A program made the translations under genes and the position numbers. From positions 1 to 10,016 of the forward strand of contig CALEJX010000493.1 in the NCBI GenBank assembly GCA_937898375.1: DNA of 10,016 nt, in the 5' to 3' direction. This DNA comes from an uncultured Ruminococcus sp. (lineage in GTDB: Bacteria > Bacillota > Clostridia > Oscillospirales > Ruminococcaceae). The notes under the pieces were generated by a model that did no database searches, was not told where the DNA came from, and worked only from the letters and a program-made list of their open reading frames with translations. Positions 6,098 to 10,016 of this stretch are shown piece after piece; the stretch's first letter is position 1; every line of letters starts with the position of its first letter.

Positions 6098-6126
6098 TTG
6101 AAATAAAGCATGGATTATGATATAAT
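6098..6126 (+). promoter_or_regulatory. sigma-A promoter of the amidase gene with extended -10
   Basis: TTGAAA at 6098-6103, a 17-nt spacer and TATAAT at 6121-6126, with TG at 6118-6119. The predicted start near 6133 leaves a leader of about 28 nt containing the ribosome binding site AGGAG at 6147-6151. Confidence 0.85.
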
Positions 6127-6160
6127 AAAGTGGATAATTTTTTTACAGGAGCTTTGATCA

Positions 6161-7168
6161 ATGAATACACTTTCAGATGAGGAGTTTGAACAGATCTACG
6201 GACGAAAGCCTGTCAGAAGAGTGAAAAAGAAAAAAATATACTGGAACAGAATAATAATCGCACTGATAATACTTATCGGCATTATAACTGGTTTGGTAAA
6301 GCTGACAGCTTTGGTAGTATCAAAGATCAAAGGAGACGATACACAAAACGCAAACAAGGTTTTGAATAATACATCTTCGGTGGCTGCGAAAGAGGATACT
6401 TCTTCCGCTGAGGAGAAGAAAGAAGAGCCTGCAAAGTATTCAAATATGGACTTTACAGTGTGCGTTGACGCAGGTCACGGCGATTATGACGGCGGCACAA
6501 CCGATGCTTCAGGTAAAAGATATGAAAAGGACGATGACCTGAAGATCGCTCTCGAGGTGCAGAAGTATCTTGAAAAATACGGCGTAAATGTCGTGATGAT
6601 AAGAGTTGATGACTCTTTTCTTGAGCTTGATGAGAGATGTGCAAAGGCAAATAACGCCAAGGCTGATATGTATGTTTCGCTTCACCGAAATAGCTATGAC
6701 GGCGATATCTCAGGCGTTGAGGTATGGGTGAACAATTCTGAGCCTGCCTATGACACAAAGCTTGCGCAGAATATACTTGATAATCTCGATGAGGTCGGTA
6801 TATCTGCTAACAGGGGAGTGCAGTATGGCTATGTTGGCAACCCTAACGTGAACTATTACATAAATGCCGACACTGTTATGCCGAGCTGTCTTGTGGAGCT
6901 TGGATTTATAACCGAGGATATCGACAACAAGCTTTTTGACGAACACCTTACCGAGTATGGACAAGCTATTGCCGACGGCATCGTGCAGACAGCCATTGAC
7001 GTTGGTCTAGTTGACGAAAGCGGTAAAAGACTTATGTCAGAACAGCTTATTTCGCCTGAGAAACCTGTGAATAACGATGACTCATCAGCGGCGGACGCTA
7101 TGACAGAACCAATGCAGACAGATTCTTCTGCTGATGTTTACAACACTCAGGAGAACGAGTGGTATTGA
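6161..7168 (+). CDS. N-acetylmuramoyl-L-alanine amidase (Amidase_3), type II membrane-anchored
   Basis: The enzyme hydrolyses the bond between MurNAc and L-alanine in peptidoglycan. It has 335 residues: a basic N-terminal tail (RRVKKKK, 19-25), one membrane segment (about 29-54) without a clear cleavage site, a Lys/Glu/Ser-rich linker (58-95), the catalytic domain (about 97-284) and a polar acidic tail (285-335). Zinc ligands are His106 in VDAGHGDYDGG, Glu122 in YEKDDDL and His175 in VSLHRNS. The catalytic Glu246 lies in LVELGFITEDIDN. All are present, so the enzyme should be active outside the membrane. The ATG is supported by AGGAG 9 nt upstream. The C-terminal tail is beyond the usual domain end and looks disordered; it has no cell-wall-binding repeat. 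The gene is monocistronic, with its own promoter, a possible WalR-like control site and a strong terminator. A sporulation (CwlD-like) or a growth/division role cannot be told apart here. Confidence 0.93.
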   Translation: MNTLSDEEFEQIYGRKPVRRVKKKKIYWNRIIIALIILIGIITGLVKLTALVVSKIKGDDTQNANKVLNNTSSVAAKEDTSSAEEKKEEPAKYSNMDFTVCVDAGHGDYDGGTTDASGKRYEKDDDLKIALEVQKYLEKYGVNVVMIRVDDSFLELDERCAKANNAKADMYVSLHRNSYDGDISGVEVWVNNSEPAYDTKLAQNILDNLDEVGISANRGVQYGYVGNPNVNYYINADTVMPSCLVELGFITEDIDNKLFDEHLTEYGQAIADGIVQTAIDVGLVDESGKRLMSEQLISPEKPVNNDDSSAADAMTEPMQTDSSADVYNTQENEWY

Positions 7169-7172
7169 TAAC

Positions 7173-7236
7173 AAAAAAATAACGGCGAACACAGTTCGTT
7201 TCTGCATATGCAGAGAAAACCGTGTCCGCCGTTTTT
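7173..7236. terminator. bidirectional intrinsic terminator between convergent genes
   Basis: The arms AACGGCGAACAC (7181-7192) and GTGTCCGCCGTT (7222-7233) pair at 11 of 12 positions. The right arm runs into T's to 7236, ending the amidase transcript. Seven A's at 7173-7179 flank the left arm, giving a T-run for - strand transcripts from the 93-codon gene. The 29-nt loop holds a second perfect 14-base palindrome, TCTGCATATGCAGA (7201-7214), so the structure may be branched. Confidence 0.88.
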
Positions 7237-7245
7237 GTTGCTGTC

Positions 7246-7527
7246 TTAAAGCTCTTTTCTTATGAGCTTGAATTTCTCGAATTCTTCTGTCAGGTCTGCC
7301 AAAACATTTTCAAGACCCTTTTCAGAGTATTCCTCGTGATATTCTGCCACAAAGTCTGTTACCTCCGTTATGCACTTTGTGCCATACCATACTCTGACAT
7401 ATAGCTCTTTTTCATCGCCCAGAACAGGGTCTATGCGGTAGCTGAAATTGGTGTAGTTGCTTCCTGACCAAGTGTTTTTTTCTTCAAAGTAGTGAAATGT
7501 GGGTATATCAAAATAACCATGGAGCAT
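7246..7527 (-). CDS. hypothetical protein, 93 residues, unrecognised family
   Basis: I do not recognise this protein. It begins MLHGYFDIPTFHYFEEKNTW, is rich in aromatic residues in its first half (a likely beta-type domain: NFSYRIDP, ELYVRVWYG), and ends in an acidic helix (residues about 55-90, AEYHEEYSEKGLENV onward). It has no signal peptide or membrane segment, so it is probably cytoplasmic. The ATG at 7527 is preferred over the in-frame TTG at 7545 because AAAGGA (7543-7538 on the - strand) lies about 10 nt before the ATG and would overlap the TTG start. Support for a real gene: a near-consensus promoter facing it, a good ribosome binding site, a terminator just after its stop, and convergence with the amidase. 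The overlapping + strand frame has none of these. Confidence 0.72.
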   Translation of the reverse strand: MLHGYFDIPTFHYFEEKNTWSGSNYTNFSYRIDPVLGDEKELYVRVWYGTKCITEVTDFVAEYHEEYSEKGLENVLADLTEEFEKFKLIRKEL

Positions 7528-7563
7528 TGCGTATTTTCCTTTCAAAAATCATTCGTTTATGAT

Positions 7564-7592
7564 ATTATAGCATATCAGTGTGCCTTTTTCAA
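7564..7592 (-). promoter_or_regulatory. sigma-A promoter of the 93-codon gene with extended -10
   Basis: Read on the - strand: TTGAAA at 7592-7587, a 17-nt spacer and TATAAT at 7569-7564, with TG one base before the -10. The predicted leader is about 30 nt. It diverges from the LacI-family gene promoter. Confidence 0.82.
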
Positions 7593-7627
7593 GCGTTTAG
7601 TCTGCTTCTTAATTAAATTGACCTAAA

Positions 7628-7647
7628 AAACGTTTACAAATTTGTAA
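7628..7647. promoter_or_regulatory. candidate operator: overlapping palindromes in the divergent intergenic region
   Basis: AAACGTTT (7628-7635) is a CG-centred palindrome of the type bound by LacI-family regulators (MalR/CcpA-like cores). It runs directly into TTACAAATTTGTAA (7634-7647), a perfect 14-base palindrome ending 10 nt before the -35 of the regulator gene. Either could be the autoregulatory site of the adjacent LacI-family protein. The assignment is from position and symmetry only. Confidence 0.42.
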
Positions 7648-7657
7648 GGAATGTATA

Positions 7658-7686
7658 TTGGAGAATAGTTCAAAATATGTTATAAT
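7658..7686 (+). promoter_or_regulatory. sigma-A promoter of the LacI-family gene with extended -10
   Basis: TTGGAG at 7658-7663, a 17-nt spacer and TATAAT at 7681-7686, with TG at 7678-7679. The -35 is weaker than in the other promoters of the window. The leader is about 47 nt and contains the ribosome binding site AAAGGA at 7726-7731. Confidence 0.78.
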
Positions 7687-7739
7687 TAATAATAGTATGA
7701 CTATTTCAGCGGTTTACTGCCGCAGAAAGGAATAAATTT

Positions 7740-8735
7740 ATGAGCATTACCATAAAAGATGTTGCCAAGGAAGCCGGCGTTTCAGTGGCAACAGTTTCGA
7801 GAGTTCTCAACGGAAGCTGCAACGTGTCTGACGAGTCAACAAAGAAAGTCAATGAGACCATTGCAAGGCTCAACTATTCCCCGAATTTTTTGGGAAGAAA
7901 CCTGAGAAAATGCGAAACGAATGTCATTCTCGTAATTATGCCGACCTCTGAACATTCCCTGTATTCAAAGATAGTTATGGGTATGCAGGAATATGCAGGA
8001 AAAGTCGGATACGATATCATAACCGCAGTTTCATATTCGACCTCAACGGCTGAAACAAGGCAGATGAATATGCTTTTTAACAGAACTGTTGACGGCGTTA
8101 TCCTCCTTGGCACTCAGTTTGACGCAGCTTCACTTAATAGGCTTGCAGAGAATTATAATGTGGCTCTGTGCTGTGAGGGCGTGGAGGGAGCAAATGTTCT
8201 GACTGTTGCTGTTGATGACGAGCAGGCGGCATTTGACGCTGTTTCTACCCTTATCAAAAAGGGACATCGCAAGATAGGCTTTATCGGAACAAATTCTTCG
8301 GCTATCTCCTCCACTGCAAGAGAAAACGGATATATCAGGGCATTGAAAGAATATGGCATTGATGTGAAGAAAGAGTACTTCTATAAGGAGTCCTATGACT
8401 ATGATTGCGGCGGCAGAGCCTTTGAGTATTTCAATGCTCTTGAAGAAAAGCCTACGGCTATCTTTGCGGTGTCAGACCTGCTTGCTATCTCTGCAATGCA
8501 CAGGGCTATCGATATGGGTATCAAGGTAGGAAAAGATATCGCCATAATGGGATTTGACAATATATCTATGTGTGAGTGGATAATTCCTACGCTTTCAACA
8601 GTTGAACAGCCTTGCTCAAAAATGGGCGAGCTTGTTGTGGCAAAGCTTATTGAGAACATGAACAAGACCACAAAGGATAACCATTATTATACTGTTGACC
8701 ACAAGATAATTCTTAGAGAGTCTACAGGAGACTAA
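7740..8735 (+). CDS. LacI/PurR-family transcriptional regulator
   Basis: The protein has 331 residues, the standard length. The N-terminal helix-turn-helix is ITIKDVAKEAGVSVATVSRV (residues 3-22), followed by LNG, the third helix and the hinge YSPNFLGRNLRK. Leu55 is the hinge residue that wedges into the central CpG of the operator. The periplasmic-binding-protein-like sensor domain spans about 61-325, with VDGVILLGT, KKGHRKIGFIG, PTAIFAVSDLLAISAM, IAIMGFDNISMCEWIIPTLSTVEQP and KIILRESTG at the expected places. The ATG is supported by AAAGGA 8 nt upstream. It usually acts as a repressor released or activated by a small sugar or related ligand. The ligand cannot be read from the sequence, and no sugar catabolic gene is in the window. 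Candidate targets are its own promoter, the divergent 93-codon gene, and possibly the downstream symporter. It is not obviously CcpA. Confidence 0.93.
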   Translation: MSITIKDVAKEAGVSVATVSRVLNGSCNVSDESTKKVNETIARLNYSPNFLGRNLRKCETNVILVIMPTSEHSLYSKIVMGMQEYAGKVGYDIITAVSYSTSTAETRQMNMLFNRTVDGVILLGTQFDAASLNRLAENYNVALCCEGVEGANVLTVAVDDEQAAFDAVSTLIKKGHRKIGFIGTNSSAISSTARENGYIRALKEYGIDVKKEYFYKESYDYDCGGRAFEYFNALEEKPTAIFAVSDLLAISAMHRAIDMGIKVGKDIAIMGFDNISMCEWIIPTLSTVEQPCSKMGELVVAKLIENMNKTTKDNHYYTVDHKIILRESTGD

Positions 8736-8763
8736 ATTACTTTCGTAAAAATAGATAGGGGAG

Positions 8764-8799
8764 AAATAAGGCAGTTTTTCCGTAAAAACTGCCTATTTT
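8764..8799 (+). terminator. intrinsic terminator after the LacI-family gene
   Basis: Perfect 11-bp stem AGGCAGTTTTT (8769-8779) with AAAAACTGCCT (8784-8794), a CCGT loop and an ATTTTC tail. The stem can extend outward through a one-base bulge by AAAT/ATTT. It lies 28 nt after the regulator stop and about 25 nt before the symporter start, so it could also act on transcripts entering the symporter gene. Confidence 0.87.
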
Positions 8800-8823
8800 C
8801 TGTAAGAAAGGATTTTTTAGGGT

Positions 8824-10016
8824 ATGGAGAAATTTACAAAAATACTTGAAACGATAGACGGCTATGTCTGGGGCATTCCGCTTATCGTACTTATTATGGC
8901 TGTGGGAATATTCCTCACTTTCAGGCTGAAGCTTCTTCAGATACTCCACCTGCCAAAGGCTCTGAGATTCATGTTTCAGAATGAGAACGGCGGCAAGGGC
9001 GAGATATCCAGCTTTGCGGCGCTCTGTACAGCGCTTTCTGCAACCATAGGCACAGGAAATATCGTCGGCGTTGCAACAGCTGTTGGCGTGCTTTCAGGCG
9101 GACCGGGAGCGCTCCTCTGGATGTGGATAGCGGCTCTTCTTGGTATGGCGACAAAGTATTCTGAGGGCTTCCTCGCTATCAAATACCGCCGCATGGACGC
9201 AGACGGTCACGTTTGCGGAGGACCATTCTACTACATAGAATACGGTATGGGCAAGAAGTGGAAATGGCTTTCTAAGGTCTTTGCATTTTTTGGTGCTTGT
9301 GTTGGTCTTTTCGGTATCGGAACTTTCTCTCAGGTAAACGGAATCTCATCAGCAGTTCAGGCTTTCTTTGACCCTAAAAAGGAGCATACAGTAAACATTC
9401 TTGGTGCTGACTATACATGGGCTGTTATAATCTCAGGACTTGCAATAACTATATTTGCGGCACTTGTTATTATCGGCGGAATAAAGAGAATTTCGAGCGT
9501 TTCTCAGGTAGTCGTACCATTCATGGCAGTTGTTTACATAGTAGCCTGCCTGTCCCTTATCATTATAAACATTCAGAAGCTTCCTCACGCTGTCGCCCTT
9601 ATTTTTGAACAGGCATTCAGCTTCAAGGCTGTTGCAGGCGGCTCACTGCCTACAATGTTCATTGCCATACAAAAGGGTGTTGCAAGAGGTATCTTCTCAA
9701 ACGAGTCAGGTCTTGGCTCTGCGCCTATCGCAGCTGCAGCCGCTCAGACGAAAGAGCCTGTAAGACAGGGCCTTGTTTCAATGTGCGGTACTTTTATCGA
9801 CACTATTGTTGTCTGCACAATGACCGGTCTTGCTATCGTCATGATGGGCAGCTACAAGGCTATCAACCCTGTAACAGGCAAACCTTTTGAGGGCGTAGAG
9901 GTCACAAACCACGCTTTCCAAAATGGCTTCTCATTCCTGCCTTCAAAGATACCTGCGTTCATTCTTATGGGCTGTCTTGTATTCTTTGCATTCACTACTA
10001 TCCTTGGCTGGAACTA
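8824..10016 (+). CDS. sodium:alanine symporter family (AGCS) protein, 3' truncated by window end
   Basis: 397 codons are present and the frame continues past the right edge; the family is usually 450-500 residues or more, so roughly the last transmembrane helices are missing. AGCS proteins import alanine or glycine with Na+ (or H+). Diagnostic motifs: LCTALSATIGTGNIVGVATA (68-87, the ion and substrate site region), GGPGALLWMWIAALLGMATK (92-111, the family signature), GGPFYYIEYGMG (132-143), ARGIFSNESGLGSAPIAAAA (287-306) and FAFTTILGWN (388-397). About eight to nine hydrophobic segments are visible. ATG 8824 is preceded by AAAGGA at 8807-8812, an 11-nt gap that is somewhat long; the family's short N-terminus before the first helix fits this start. 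No convincing promoter is seen between the terminator and the start. Substrate choice between alanine and glycine cannot be decided. Confidence 0.95.
   Translation, partial: MEKFTKILETIDGYVWGIPLIVLIMAVGIFLTFRLKLLQILHLPKALRFMFQNENGGKGEISSFAALCTALSATIGTGNIVGVATAVGVLSGGPGALLWMWIAALLGMATKYSEGFLAIKYRRMDADGHVCGGPFYYIEYGMGKKWKWLSKVFAFFGACVGLFGIGTFSQVNGISSAVQAFFDPKKEHTVNILGADYTWAVIISGLAITIFAALVIIGGIKRISSVSQVVVPFMAVVYIVACLSLIIINIQKLPHAVALIFEQAFSFKAVAGGSLPTMFIAIQKGVARGIFSNESGLGSAPIAAAAAQTKEPVRQGLVSMCGTFIDTIVVCTMTGLAIVMMGSYKAINPVTGKPFEGVEVTNHAFQNGFSFLPSKIPAFILMGCLVFFAFTTILGWN

Noticed and set aside
5950..6160. Riboswitch or T-box between pyrB and the amidase
   Set aside because: The promoter at 6098 leaves only about a 28-nt leader, and no stable hairpin with a terminator was found upstream of it.
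7222..7404. 60-codon open frame on the + strand
   Set aside because: It starts inside the right arm of the bidirectional terminator and is antisense to the better supported 93-codon gene.
8736..8823. Glycine or other riboswitch ahead of the symporter
   Set aside because: Only 88 bases are available, holding one simple terminator hairpin and no conserved riboswitch core.

Overview
The window looks like chromosomal DNA of a low-to-moderate GC Gram-positive anaerobe of the Clostridia, most likely a Ruminococcus-type member of the Oscillospiraceae. This is inferred from the comEC–holA order, the Toprim/DUF4093 protein, the paired MBOAT and DHHW-type genes, strong AAGGAGG-like ribosome binding sites and sigma-A promoters of the TTGAAA/TATAAT type. 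No rRNA, tRNA, CRISPR array or insertion sequence was seen. Genes are densely packed and no gene-free stretch exceeds about 215 bases.

Left part (1-4749), all on the + strand and probably one transcript: the C-terminal end of ComEC (cut by the window edge, with a decayed metallo-beta-lactamase domain), holA (DNA polymerase III delta, the clamp loader subunit), an RNase M5-like Toprim/DUF4093 protein, an MBOAT-family membrane protein starting at TTG, and a membrane-anchored DHHW/AlgX-like protein. Genes overlap or lie at most 20 nt apart. The last two normally form an envelope or polysaccharide O-acylation pair, but here both appear to lack the active-site histidines typical of their families. 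This is the most unusual signal in the window.

Middle part (4750-7236): pyrB, with its own near-consensus promoter and a hairpin at the predicted transcript 5' end, encodes aspartate carbamoyltransferase carrying a C-terminal zinc-ribbon like that of PyrI but no PyrI nucleotide-binding domain. A possible 26-residue membrane peptide follows. Next is a type II membrane-anchored N-acetylmuramoyl-L-alanine amidase, whose promoter is preceded by three hexamers at exact 11-bp spacing resembling WalR/PhoP (OmpR-family) boxes. A bidirectional terminator closes the amidase gene and the convergent gene that follows.

Right part (7237-10016): a small unrecognised gene on the - strand and a LacI-family regulator on the + strand are divergently transcribed from a 212-base region holding two promoters and palindromic operator candidates. 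After a perfect intrinsic terminator, a sodium:alanine (AGCS) symporter gene begins and runs off the right edge.

The window combines housekeeping functions (replication, RNA processing, pyrimidine synthesis), cell-envelope functions (acyltransferase-like pair, amidase) and transport or regulation. All family calls come from reading motifs in the translated sequence; no database search was run.
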